Assembly (NCBI GenBank): GCA_963700375.1
Contig: CAVOXF010000006.1
Span: forward strand, 620,001 to 684,000
Reading direction: 5' to 3'
Length of the DNA stretch: 64,000 nucleotides
DNA from: JAHEEL01 sp963700375
GTDB taxonomy: Bacteria; Actinomycetota; Acidimicrobiia; Spongiisociales; UBA5794
Below, in pieces: positions 17,178 through 25,525 of the stretch. Positions within the stretch are counted from its first letter, which is position 1, and each line of letters starts with the position of its first letter. Made by a program: the position numbers and the translations under genes. The notes under the pieces are model-generated. The model was not told the origin of the DNA. It did no database searches and was given only the letters and a program-made list of their open reading frames with translations.

Positions 17178-18830
17178 GTGAGCAAACCAATAATCCTGGC
17201 CGTCGACGACGACCCGCAGGTGTTGGCGGCCGTTCGCCGTGACCTCCGCAGCAACTACGGCGTTGACTATCAGGTGATAGCGGCGGCGTCGGGACCCGAA
17301 GGGCTCCAGATCCTTCATGAACTCAAGGAGCGATCAAGGACCGTCGCTGCGTTCGTCGTCGACCAGCGGATGCCGGAGATGACCGGCACCGAGTTCCTGA
17401 TTGCTGCCCGGGACGTGTTCCCCCAGGCGAAACGACTCCTCCTGACGGCGTACGCCGATACCGAAGCAGCCATCCAGGCGATCAACGACGTCGACCTCGA
17501 CCACTATCTCCTCAAGCCGTGGAGCCCGCCGGAGGAGCACCTGTTCCCGATCCTCGACGACGTACTCGGCGATTGGCAGGCGCACGCCGACGTGCCGTTC
17601 GACGGGATCCGGGTGCTCGGAACCACATGGTCGCCGTCCACCTACGAGGTCAAGGCCTTCCTGGCGCGCAACGAGGTCCCCTACCGCTTCGTCGACGTCG
17701 AACGCGACGCCGACGCTGCCCATACGGTGGCGGCAGCAACCGCCGACGGCGCAGCGTTGCCCGTGGTGCTCCTCCCGGATGATTCGGTTCTCATCAATCC
17801 AACGAAAGCCGACCTCGCCGCGGCGGCGGGGATCCATTCGATGCCCGAGGCACCGTTCTACGACCTCGCCATCATCGGCGGCGGCCCGGCAGGGCTCGCC
17901 GCCGCCGTCTATGGAGCCTCGGAGGGGCTCTCGACCGTGCTCCTCGAACGCGAAGCGCCCGGCGGGCAGGCCGGCACGAGTTCCCGGATCGAGAACTACC
18001 TCGGGTTTCCGAAGGGCGTCAGCGGTGCCGACCTTGCGCGGCGTGCCATCGCCCAGGCGACCCGCCTGGGGGCCGAACTCACGACTCCCGCCGAGGTGGC
18101 ATCCGTTCGGACGGACCACACCGTCAAGGCGATCGTGCTGACCGACGGAACCGAGGTGAAGTGCCGGGCCCTCATCGTCGCTACCGGAATGACGATGCGC
18201 AAGCCCGACGTTCCCGGATACGCCCGGTTCGAGGGAGCGGGCGTCTACTACGGAGCGGCAGCGACGGAGGCCTCGACCTATGAGGATCGCCACATCTACG
18301 TGATCGGTGGAGCAAACTCGGCGGGGCAAGCTGCCGTCATGTTCTCTCGGACGTCTTCGCGAGTCACCATGGTGGTGCGGTCGGACTCCCTGAAGCAGAA
18401 GATGTCGCAGTACCTCGTCGACCAGATTGCAGCGATCGAGAACATCGAGGTCTTGACGACCACGCGGGTCGTCGATGTCACGGGATCCACAACCGTGGAG
18501 TCGATCACGCTCCGGAACCTCACGACCGGTACCGAGGAATCCAGGCCTGCGTCGGCTCTGTTCATCTTTGTCGGCGCCGTCCCGCACTCCTCATTCCTCG
18601 CGGGCACCGTAGCCATGAACGAACACGGATTCATCTACACGGGAGCCGATGTCACCACGCTCACCGATAGCTGGAACCTCGGGCGCGATCCGCTCCCCCT
18701 CGAAACGTCGGCACCCGGGGTCTTCGCCGCCGGCGACGTCAGGGAGGGCGCGGTGCGCCGCGTCGCATCCGCCGTCGGCGAGGGTGCGGTCGCCGTCACG
18801 CTCGTCCATCGCTATCTCGATACGGTGTGA
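17178..18830 (+). CDS. Response regulator fused to glutaredoxin-like and thioredoxin-reductase-like domains
   Basis: A 550-residue, three-part protein. Residues 1-125 are a receiver domain with Asp10-12, phospho-acceptor Asp62 (VVDQRMPEM), Thr90 and Lys113. Residues about 142-215 resemble glutaredoxin, but the CPxC site reads WSPST. Residues 226-550 are a thioredoxin-reductase-type flavoprotein with GGGPAGL (234-240), GGQAG and an NAD(P) loop VIGGANSAGQAA. The catalytic CxxC is replaced by GVYYGAAATEA. The whole protein has a single cysteine (in KCRAL). Disulfide reduction is therefore unlikely; flavin-linked oxidation or redox sensing gated by phosphorylation is inferred. It is coupled to the next kinase gene by a GTGA overlap. 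Confidence 0.9.
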   Translation: MSKPIILAVDDDPQVLAAVRRDLRSNYGVDYQVIAAASGPEGLQILHELKERSRTVAAFVVDQRMPEMTGTEFLIAARDVFPQAKRLLLTAYADTEAAIQAINDVDLDHYLLKPWSPPEEHLFPILDDVLGDWQAHADVPFDGIRVLGTTWSPSTYEVKAFLARNEVPYRFVDVERDADAAHTVAAATADGAALPVVLLPDDSVLINPTKADLAAAAGIHSMPEAPFYDLAIIGGGPAGLAAAVYGASEGLSTVLLEREAPGGQAGTSSRIENYLGFPKGVSGADLARRAIAQATRLGAELTTPAEVASVRTDHTVKAIVLTDGTEVKCRALIVATGMTMRKPDVPGYARFEGAGVYYGAAATEASTYEDRHIYVIGGANSAGQAAVMFSRTSSRVTMVVRSDSLKQKMSQYLVDQIAAIENIEVLTTTRVVDVTGSTTVESITLRNLTTGTEESRPASALFIFVGAVPHSSFLAGTVAMNEHGFIYTGADVTTLTDSWNLGRDPLPLETSAPGVFAAGDVREGAVRRVASAVGEGAVAVTLVHRYLDTV

Positions 18831-20185
18831 CGTCCTTCGACCTGCGCTCGGTTGATCTGTTCTCGGGACTGGACGACGCCGCCCTCTCGGACCTGGACCG
18901 AGACCTCAGACCGTGTTCACTCCCCCAAGGTGAGACGCTGTTTGAAGAAGGTGACCCAGGAGACACCGCCTACCTCGTCACGTCGGGCGAGGTCGAGATC
19001 CTCAAGGCCTCGGACGATCGAAGCGTCCGCATTGCCCTTTCGGGACCCGGCGCCCTGGTCGGCGAGATGTCGCTCCTGACGGGCGAACCGCGCACCGCAT
19101 CGGCTCGCGCCGCCACCAACACCGAACTGCTCTCGATACCGAAGGCCTCGCTCGACGCCCTCTTGGACAGAGACGCCCGGGCGGTTCGGGCGTTGTTCGA
19201 TGTGTTCATCACCCGATGGAGGGAGCAACAGTCCCGGCTCCGCCAATCAGAGCACATGGCCCAGATCGGCGTCCTCACCGCCGGCCTCGCGCACGAGATG
19301 AACAATCCGGCAGCGGCGGTGACAAGAGGCTCAACGCTGCTCCGGTCGGCGATCGGGCGTCGGATCGCCGCCGAGGCCGCCCTTCCACCGGCGATCGAGA
19401 TACCGGGACCCGGTGCCCGTGGGCGAACTCTGGCCCCGATCGATCGTGCCGATGCCGAAGACGACCTCGAGACAGCGCTCGACGCGTTTGCGGTCGCCGA
19501 CGCTTGGCGTCTTGCCCCAATCCTCGCCGACGTCGGATACACGGCTGCCGACTTCGCCGAGGTGGAGGGTTCGGCCGCTGTGGCCGTCGTCGAGGCCATC
19601 AGCGCTCGCGCCGAGGTTGATGCCCTCGTGGCCGAAGTCGAAGAGGGCTCGCGACGACTGAGCGAACTCGTCGCCGCGTTGAAGTCCTACTCGTACCTGG
19701 ACCGGGCACCGACTCAGGAAGTCGATGTGGCGAGGGGAATCGACGACACCTTCCTCATCCTGAAGTCGAAGACAGCAGGCATTGCCATCGTTCGCGACAT
19801 CGACCCGAATCTGCCGCGGATCTCCGCATACGGCAGTCGCCTGAACCAGGTGTGGACCAACCTCATCGACAATGCGGCGGACGCGATCCGCGACGCCGGA
19901 CTCACGTCGGGCCAGATCACGGTGACGGCAACAGCCACCGAGGGATTCGTCAGAGTTGAGATTGCGAACAACGGTCCCGAGATCCCACGGGGGGTCCGGG
20001 ACCGCATCTTCGAAGCGTTCTTCACCACCAAGGCACCGGGCAGAGGCACCGGACTCGGCCTCGACACGGTCTATGACGTCGTTGTGAACCAGCATCGGGG
20101 AACGATCGAAGTCGACTCTTCTCCGGAAGCAACGGTGTTCACCGTCGCTCTTCCCATCGCCGGTGAGACTGCCGAACCGGCCTGA
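18827..20185 (+). CDS. Cyclic-nucleotide-binding-domain histidine kinase
   Basis: A 452-residue soluble kinase with no membrane segment. Residues 9-125 are a cNMP-binding/Crp-like sensor (PQGETLFEEGDPGDTAYLV, then GEMSLLTGEPRTASA). A helical linker leads to an H-box GLAHEMNNPAAAV with His156, an about 100-residue helical insert, and an ATPase domain with NLIDNAADAI and GRGTGLGLDTV. The HEMNNP form belongs to a distinct kinase group. It overlaps the receiver/flavoprotein gene by 4 bases and almost certainly phosphorylates it. The ligand of the sensor domain is unknown. Confidence 0.9.
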   Translation: MTSFDLRSVDLFSGLDDAALSDLDRDLRPCSLPQGETLFEEGDPGDTAYLVTSGEVEILKASDDRSVRIALSGPGALVGEMSLLTGEPRTASARAATNTELLSIPKASLDALLDRDARAVRALFDVFITRWREQQSRLRQSEHMAQIGVLTAGLAHEMNNPAAAVTRGSTLLRSAIGRRIAAEAALPPAIEIPGPGARGRTLAPIDRADAEDDLETALDAFAVADAWRLAPILADVGYTAADFAEVEGSAAVAVVEAISARAEVDALVAEVEEGSRRLSELVAALKSYSYLDRAPTQEVDVARGIDDTFLILKSKTAGIAIVRDIDPNLPRISAYGSRLNQVWTNLIDNAADAIRDAGLTSGQITVTATATEGFVRVEIANNGPEIPRGVRDRIFEAFFTTKAPGRGTGLGLDTVYDVVVNQHRGTIEVDSSPEATVFTVALPIAGETAEPA

Positions 20186-20295
20186 TCGTCGCTTCGCCGA
20201 GGAGAATTCCGCGTCGGGACCCTTTCCCCTGGTCGGGGGCACGGTGACCCGATACGGTGTCCGTGCATACTGCGCCCGAGCATTGGAACGTCGCG

Positions 20296-20649
20296 ATGTC
20301 CGATCCCTCTGCATCCGACCCGTCCCGGATCCTCCGGGTGGGATTCATCGCCCTCATCCTGGCCGCCGCGTTCTTCTGGGGCGGGAGGACGCTCGACGGC
20401 TTCGCCGGGTTCGGGTTCACGATGGGATCGCTCGCGTGTGGGGCGGTGGGTCTCGGCTTGGTGATCGCCAGAGCGATGGAGAACCTGGAGAATCCCGAAC
20501 GGCGGAGGCCACACGCTCCGGGTTTGCGCCGGATGGGCACCTCGGACCGCGCCGACTCAGCCGGACGATGCGGGATCTGCCACCAGCGTCGCATCCAACG
20601 CCCCGGCCTCGTGGTGTGCCCCACCTGTGACCGGCACCTGACGGCCTAG
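20296..20649 (+). CDS. Small membrane protein with C-terminal zinc ribbon
   Basis: A 117-residue protein with two predicted membrane helices (about residues 18-58), a basic linker and a C-terminal metal-binding knuckle, CGICH then CPTC, about 20 residues apart. No family was recognised. The start is uncertain: GTG 20257 would add 13 residues. It follows the kinase gene by about 110 bases and may be independently expressed. Confidence 0.6.
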   Translation: MSDPSASDPSRILRVGFIALILAAAFFWGGRTLDGFAGFGFTMGSLACGAVGLGLVIARAMENLENPERRRPHAPGLRRMGTSDRADSAGRCGICHQRRIQRPGLVVCPTCDRHLTA

Positions 20650-20815
20650 CCGAAACCGGTCACGATTCTCGCGCCGGTAGCTGTCTGGCTACGCTCGAGG
20701 ATCGAGCGGACCGAGTCCGCATGGTTCGGCACGGGATCGGACTCGCCATTCGGCACCGGCGGCCAGGCACCGGCACCGTTCTTGACCGCAACGATCCACG
20801 GAAAGGACGCGACTG

Positions 20816-21643
20816 ATGGAGACGACCCGATCGGAGATCCTCGAACGATTCCGCGGCATGGTTGAGCGCCGGGAACCGATTATCGGCGCCGGCGCCGGTA
20901 CCGGACTCTCCGCCAAGTGGGAAGAGGCCGGCGGCGTCGACCTCATCATCATCTTCAACTCCGGCCGCTACCGGATGGCCGGGCGCGGGTCGCTGGCCGG
21001 CCTCCTGGCATACGGGAACGCAAACGAAGTCGTCATGGAGATGGCCCACGAAGTGCTGCCGGTAGTGAAGCACACACCCGTGATCGCAGGCGTCAACGGA
21101 ACCGACCCATTCCTCCTCCCCCGGACCTTCCTGCCCGAGCTCGCCCGGATGGGTTTCGCCGGTGTCCAGAACTTCCCGACCGTCGGACTCATCGATGGGA
21201 ACTTCCGCCAGATCCTCGAAGAGACCGGCATGGGGTACGGCCTCGAAGTCGACCTGATCCGGACCGCGTCCGAGATGGGCCTTCTCACGACCCCCTATGT
21301 GTTCAGTGAAGACAGTGCCGTCGCTATGGCCGAAGCCGGCGCCGACATCATCGTCTGCCACATGGGAGTCACCGTCGGCGGGGCGGTCGGAGCCGACACC
21401 GCCATGACCCTCGACGAGAGCGTCGAGAACGTGGACGCATGGGCGGCCGCTGCCCGCGCGGTACGCCCGGACGTCATCGTTCTCTGCCACGGTGGCCCGA
21501 TCGCCATGCCGGACGACGTTGCCTACGTACTCAAACGCTCAACCCAGGCGAACGGGTTCTACGGAGCATCCAGCATCGAGCGGCTGCCGGCCGAACAGGC
21601 AATCAAGCGGCAGACGGAAGCGTTCAAGGCCATCACGTTCTGA
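20816..21643 (+). CDS. Phosphoenolpyruvate hydrolase family (TIM-barrel) protein
   Basis: A 275-residue protein of the PEP_hydrolase/IGPS-like family: GAGAGTGLSAKWEEAGGVDLIIIFNSG at the N-terminus (two motifs read together), a central VIAGVNGTDPF, GFAGVQNFPTVGLIDG, and a C-terminal HGGPIAMPDDV with GFYGASSIERLP. Family members occur alone or beside Tm-1-like ATP-binding domains, and their physiological substrate is poorly defined. It is followed 12 bases later by a cupin gene, forming a two-gene operon. A GGAAAGGA ribosome site precedes ATG 20816. Confidence 0.85.
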   Translation: METTRSEILERFRGMVERREPIIGAGAGTGLSAKWEEAGGVDLIIIFNSGRYRMAGRGSLAGLLAYGNANEVVMEMAHEVLPVVKHTPVIAGVNGTDPFLLPRTFLPELARMGFAGVQNFPTVGLIDGNFRQILEETGMGYGLEVDLIRTASEMGLLTTPYVFSEDSAVAMAEAGADIIVCHMGVTVGGAVGADTAMTLDESVENVDAWAAAARAVRPDVIVLCHGGPIAMPDDVAYVLKRSTQANGFYGASSIERLPAEQAIKRQTEAFKAITF

Positions 21644-21655
21644 GGAGGCCAAGCG

Positions 21656-22057
21656 ATGACATTCATTGCGGCAAACGAGATTGAGTGGACCGACTTCGAG
21701 TGGGGAGCCCTCGGGTGGATCGTCCGGCCGGCCAGTGTTCCCGAAGCCTCGGCGATGTGCTGCCTCGACGTCCGACTCGACGCCGGCGAAGGCCACGACT
21801 TCCACACGCACCCGAACCAGCAGGAGATCATCTTCGTGCGGAGCGGCACCGTCGAGCAGTGGGTTGGCACCGAAACCATGCAATTGAGTGCCGGCGACTC
21901 GTGCTTCGTACCCGCGAACACGGTTCATGCGAGCTTCGTGGCGGAGGGTGGGCCGCCGGCACTCCTGTTCGTCGTGCTGTCCCCCAGTCACGGGGCCGAC
22001 GGCTACGAGGCGGTCGACGTCGCGAGCGATGAACCGTGGCGATCCCTCCGCAACTGA
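21656..22057 (+). CDS. Cupin-domain protein
   Basis: A 133-residue single-domain cupin. Motif 1 is GHDFHTHPNQQEIIFVRSG, giving His, His, Gln and Glu metal ligands, and motif 2 is SAGDSCFVPANTVH with the final His ligand. It may be an isomerase, dioxygenase or sugar-binding protein; nothing in the sequence decides. It has a strong GAGGAGG ribosome site and sits in an operon with the PEP-hydrolase-family gene, so the two probably act on the same metabolite. Confidence 0.85.
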   Translation: MTFIAANEIEWTDFEWGALGWIVRPASVPEASAMCCLDVRLDAGEGHDFHTHPNQQEIIFVRSGTVEQWVGTETMQLSAGDSCFVPANTVHASFVAEGGPPALLFVVLSPSHGADGYEAVDVASDEPWRSLRN

Positions 22058-22112
22058 TCTCGGTCGACGCGAGCGGACGAGATCGACCCGATCGACTTCG
22101 GCCGCGGACCCG

Positions 22113-22331
22113 GAGGAACACAAGGTCGATTGGACAACGCGAACCGTTCGCTGCGGCGAGACGCCGATCGGTCGTGACGAGAACGGTCGAGAGCCGCTCG
22201 GCGAGTGCCAGGTACCGGGCGCCGTAAACCGAGACCAGCGGGCGAAGCCCCCAGAACCGGCCGACGATCGGTTCAGTCGGATAGGCGTCGATCGCGAGCT
22301 GCTGCAACCGGCCGAATACGACTCGAACCAT
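22113..22331 (-). pseudogene. Remnant of a VapC-type PIN-domain toxin
   Basis: About 73 residues match the C-terminal part of VapC toxins: a DAYPTEPIVGRFWGLR helix, GARYLALAERL and VTTDRRLA. The N-terminal strand with the first catalytic aspartate is absent, and the usual YDA aspartate is glycine. The frame then runs on past the normal end into the antisense of the cupin gene. No VapB antitoxin was found. It starts immediately after the stop of the 22332-22616 gene. It is most likely a decayed toxin-antitoxin fragment. Confidence 0.55.
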
Positions 22332-22616
22332 TCAGCCGATCGCTTCCTCGTCCCACTCGAGTAGCCACGTGGAGTAATGGCCGGGCCACGATCCCTCGGG
22401 TTCTTCGCTCCGGTAGCGCTCGTCCGCGCGGACGAGCCAATCCTCGAGGGCGTCGACCGACGGATCCGACTCGAGCAAGGGCAAGCTCTGGCCGTACATG
22501 TGCTCGGCGTACCATCGCGCCCATCCCGAACTCGGACCCCCGTAGACGGCGTGGTGCGCCCGCCCGGTCGATCCGAGCAGGTGCCGGAGTTCGTTCTGTC
22601 GGCTTTCATCATCCAT
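22332..22616 (-). CDS. Small acidic tryptophan-rich protein of unknown function
   Basis: A 94-residue protein rich in Trp, Glu, Asp and His, including GWARWYAEHMYG, DALEDWLVRADERY and WPGHYSTWLLEW. It resembles small hypothetical proteins seen in actinomycetes, and no function is known. It has no signal or membrane segment. It is followed directly by the VapC remnant. Confidence 0.6.
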   Translation of the reverse strand: MDDESRQNELRHLLGSTGRAHHAVYGGPSSGWARWYAEHMYGQSLPLLESDPSVDALEDWLVRADERYRSEEPEGSWPGHYSTWLLEWDEEAIG

Positions 22617-22672
22617 GCCCTGAACGTACCCGCCCCGTGCGCAGAGTCAACAGCGTGTTTCGTGGGCGGCGG

Positions 22673-24007
22673 CTACCCCACGACACCCGGCGGTTCCACG
22701 GCCGGTGCGGCTGGCGCCTGCGGGACGCGTGCCCCAGACATCGGCGCGACCGCATCTTCGAAGAGATCCTCGGATGGTCGCATTCTGCGAACCACCCAGA
22801 CGATCGGTACGGCGACGGCGGTAATCGCACCCCCGACAACATAGGCGGCGGAGTAGGAATGTCGCTCGGCGAGGACGCCGAGGCCGGCTTGGCCGCCGAC
22901 GGCACCGACGCCGCCGACCATCGAGTCGAACGAGACGACCGTGGCCCGCTGCGCCGATGGCACCATGGCATGGATCAGCGTCTGCCGGACCGGCATCTGC
23001 AGCCCCATCGCCACCGATCCGAGGAGCAGGAAGCCGAGGGCTATCGGGAAGGTGGTCGCCCACCCGACGCCGATCGACGTGACCGAGAAGGCCACCGCCG
23101 TCCACAGCAGAATCGTGGTGCGCCGCTCGCAGAACCGGGTGACGAACCGGACGAGACCGCTCCCGGCCATCATCGCAAGCGCGAGCAGGGCAGCAACGAC
23201 GCCTGCGACCCATACGGCATCCCGCTCCAGGAGTTCCAGGAAGTACGGCTGCCAGGCGTACCAGGCCCACATGAAGACGCCGCTCTGGATGGAACCGGCA
23301 ATCATGATCCAGCGAAGTGGTCGGTTGTTCCATCCGAACCGGAGGCCGGCACCGGCAACTGCGTTTGCCTCCGTGGGTACCGATCGGAGGGTGAGCGCCT
23401 TCGGTTTGAAGCCGATGTCGTGCATGCCGAAGAAGGCGAGTGCGAACAGCAGGATGAGAAGACCGGATCGCACGACGAACGGTAGCGCCAGGTCGATCTG
23501 ACCGAGCAGGCCTCCGCCGACCGTGCCGATCAGCGTTGCGGCTCCGCCGATCATCGCACCCGTAGCAAACACCCGGTCCATCGCCCCGGCGTATCCGAGG
23601 CCACGGACGCCGTCGACGAGCCATGCCTCCATCGCCCCTGAGTAGAACGTGTAGCCGAGCCCAAGCAGCACCGACACGGCGGCGAAGGCGATGACGCCGG
23701 CCCCGACCTGAGCAAGAGCGACGTACGCCAGCGTTGAAGCGGCGAGGACCACGATCGAGAGCAGGAACGACGCCCGCCTACCGACCGTGTCTGCGACGAC
23801 GCCGGTCGGGATCTCGAACAGCACGGTTCCGACCGAGAAGGCCGCGTTGGCGAAGAACACCTCGGCGATGGACAGCCCGGCGTCGAGGAGGAACAGCGTG
23901 TTGATGCCCCAAATGATCGAAGCGGCGAGCGTGTAGATGCCGGCGTACACGTAGTACCGCCTGACGAGAGCGCCTGCCGCTTCCGGCATGTTCAGGGATA
24001 TCGCCAC
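22673..24007 (-). CDS. Major facilitator superfamily transporter
   Basis: A 444-residue transporter with twelve predicted helices. It has the MFS loop motif between helices 2 and 3 (GVVADTVGRR) and a charged central loop, and it ends in a Pro/Ala-rich cytoplasmic tail. The N-terminal part (SIIWGINTLFLLDAGLSIAEVFF) resembles drug/efflux-type MFS proteins annotated in actinomycetes. The substrate is unknown. GTG 24007 follows AAGG at seven bases. It is a stand-alone gene. Confidence 0.88.
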   Translation of the reverse strand: MAISLNMPEAAGALVRRYYVYAGIYTLAASIIWGINTLFLLDAGLSIAEVFFANAAFSVGTVLFEIPTGVVADTVGRRASFLLSIVVLAASTLAYVALAQVGAGVIAFAAVSVLLGLGYTFYSGAMEAWLVDGVRGLGYAGAMDRVFATGAMIGGAATLIGTVGGGLLGQIDLALPFVVRSGLLILLFALAFFGMHDIGFKPKALTLRSVPTEANAVAGAGLRFGWNNRPLRWIMIAGSIQSGVFMWAWYAWQPYFLELLERDAVWVAGVVAALLALAMMAGSGLVRFVTRFCERRTTILLWTAVAFSVTSIGVGWATTFPIALGFLLLGSVAMGLQMPVRQTLIHAMVPSAQRATVVSFDSMVGGVGAVGGQAGLGVLAERHSYSAAYVVGGAITAVAVPIVWVVRRMRPSEDLFEDAVAPMSGARVPQAPAAPAVEPPGVVG

Positions 24008-24093
24008 CGAGCAACCTTACGCGCGCAGCTCGGCGGCAGGCGGGGGGCGACGTCCGCGAGTCGTGCCGGCAGAAGCGAATGCGGCCCGAACGA

Positions 24094-24966
24094 TCACCGC
24101 TCCACGGGTACCCCGACGAGGTTGCCCCATTCGGTCCATGATCCGTCGTAGTTGCGCACCGTTGGGAAGCCCAGCAGGTGGGTGAGGACGAACCAGGTGT
24201 GGCTCGACCGTTCCCCGATCCGGCAATACGTAATCACGTCATCGTCCGGACCGAGACCGAGGTCGGTCTGATAGATCGCCTCGAGTTCATCGCGACTCTT
24301 GAACGTGCCATCATCGTTCGCTGCCATCTTCCACGGAACATTCGACGCCCCAGGGATGTGGCCGCCCCGCAGCGCCCCCTCTTGTGGGTAGTCGGGCATG
24401 TGCATCAACTCGCCGCTGAACTCACCGGGCGAACGCACATCGACGAGCGGACCGCCGGTGTCGAGGTGGATCAGCACGTCAGCTCGGAAGGCCCGGATCG
24501 GGCCATCCAATCGCTCGACTACCGGGTAGTCGGTCACGGTCCGATCGGCGGGTTCGAGGGTCATCGAACGACCCTCGGCCATCCATTTCTGACGCCCGCC
24601 GTCGAGCAGTCGAGTGTCGGCGTGGCCGAACAGGCCGAAAACCCACAAGGCGTATGCCGCCCACCAGTTGAAGTTGTCGCCGTAGAACACAACAGTGTCG
24701 TCGCGCCCGATCCCCTTCTCGGACATCAAGGCTGCGAACGCCACCGGGTCGCGGTAGTCCCGGATCAGGGGATCGTTGAGTTCGGTGTGCCAATCGACCT
24801 TGACCGAACCCGGGATGTGGCCGACGTAGTAGAGGAGCGCGTCCTCATCGGACTCCACGACCACAACGCCCGGGTCGTCGAGATGCTCGGCGAGCCAGTC
24901 CGTCGAGACCAGTTTCTCCGGACGGGCATACTGGTCGAAACCTGCGGATGAATCCTGTGCAATCAT
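24094..24966 (-). CDS. sseA: Thiosulfate/3-mercaptopyruvate sulfurtransferase (tandem rhodanese)
   Basis: A 290-residue two-domain rhodanese. Both modules show the HIPGS/HIPGA feature. The catalytic loop of the second is TYCRIGERSSHTW with the active cysteine; the first is the inactive, structural module. It transfers sulfane sulfur to thiophilic acceptors. ATG 24966 is chosen because GGAGGAAAG precedes it; an upstream ATG would bypass this site. It is divergent from sufE over a 62-base gap, a pairing also known in mycobacteria, and probably supplies sulfur to it. Confidence 0.92.
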   Translation of the reverse strand: MIAQDSSAGFDQYARPEKLVSTDWLAEHLDDPGVVVVESDEDALLYYVGHIPGSVKVDWHTELNDPLIRDYRDPVAFAALMSEKGIGRDDTVVFYGDNFNWWAAYALWVFGLFGHADTRLLDGGRQKWMAEGRSMTLEPADRTVTDYPVVERLDGPIRAFRADVLIHLDTGGPLVDVRSPGEFSGELMHMPDYPQEGALRGGHIPGASNVPWKMAANDDGTFKSRDELEAIYQTDLGLGPDDDVITYCRIGERSSHTWFVLTHLLGFPTVRNYDGSWTEWGNLVGVPVER

Positions 24967-24994
24967 GTCGTTCTTTCCTCCGGGATTCAATTTA

Positions 24995-25010
24995 CACTAC
25001 GGCGATAGTG
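24995..25010. promoter_or_regulatory. Inverted repeat between sseA and sufE
   Basis: CACTA-N6-TAGTG is centred in the 62-base divergent interval, 29 bases from the sseA start and 19 bases from the sufE start. A TTTACACT stretch could double as a -10 element. A repressor bound here would affect both genes. Confidence 0.45.
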
Positions 25011-25028
25011 AATAGTACGGAGATGTTG

Positions 25029-25454
25029 ATGACCGCCACCGACCGCTTGAACCGCACCGTCGAGATGTTCGCCGCCGTGCCGAAGGACGTACGCGTGCAT
25101 GCCCTTCTCGACTACTCGCGCCGTCTACCCGAACTGCCGGAGCGACTCGCCGAGCGCCCCGAGCTCTTCGAGGTCGTGCCCGAATGCCAGTCACCGTTCG
25201 CCCTCATCGTCGAGCAGGAGGGCGAGGCCGTGCACCTGTACTTCCGGGTCCCGTTCGAGGCGCCGACCGTGCGCGGGTTCGCGAGCATTCTCCACGAAGC
25301 TCTCGACGGCTCTCCGGCGCAGGAAATCCTCGACGTGCCCGACGACTTCTATCTGCGGATGGGGCTGCAGGAAGCCGTATCGGCCCAACGCCTCAACGGT
25401 ATGGCCGCCATCCTCCGACGCCTCAAGATGAACGTCACGGCGATCGACGCCTGA
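25029..25454 (+). CDS. sufE: SufE-family sulfur acceptor protein
   Basis: A 141-residue SufE/Fe-S-metabolism-associated protein. The acceptor cysteine is Cys53 in the conserved VPECQSPF motif, and the C-terminal half has the typical VRGFASILHEALDG and RLNGMAAILRRLK helices. It accepts persulfide sulfur from a cysteine desulfurase or rhodanese for Fe-S assembly. ATG 25029 has GGAG six bases upstream; ATG 25023 is less well placed. It is divergent from sseA. Confidence 0.9.
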   Translation: MTATDRLNRTVEMFAAVPKDVRVHALLDYSRRLPELPERLAERPELFEVVPECQSPFALIVEQEGEAVHLYFRVPFEAPTVRGFASILHEALDGSPAQEILDVPDDFYLRMGLQEAVSAQRLNGMAAILRRLKMNVTAIDA

Positions 25455-25525
25455 ACGGCGAGGGCCATCCACCTGATGGGCCGAATGGACCTTGTCGCGA
25501 GCTTGGGACGGCGGATAATGGGGGG

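Noticed and set aside
17178..17318. Extension of the metallo-beta-lactamase gene to a start at 17318
   Set aside because: The extension would overlap the N-terminus of the divergent response-regulator fusion; homology starts near GTG 17072.
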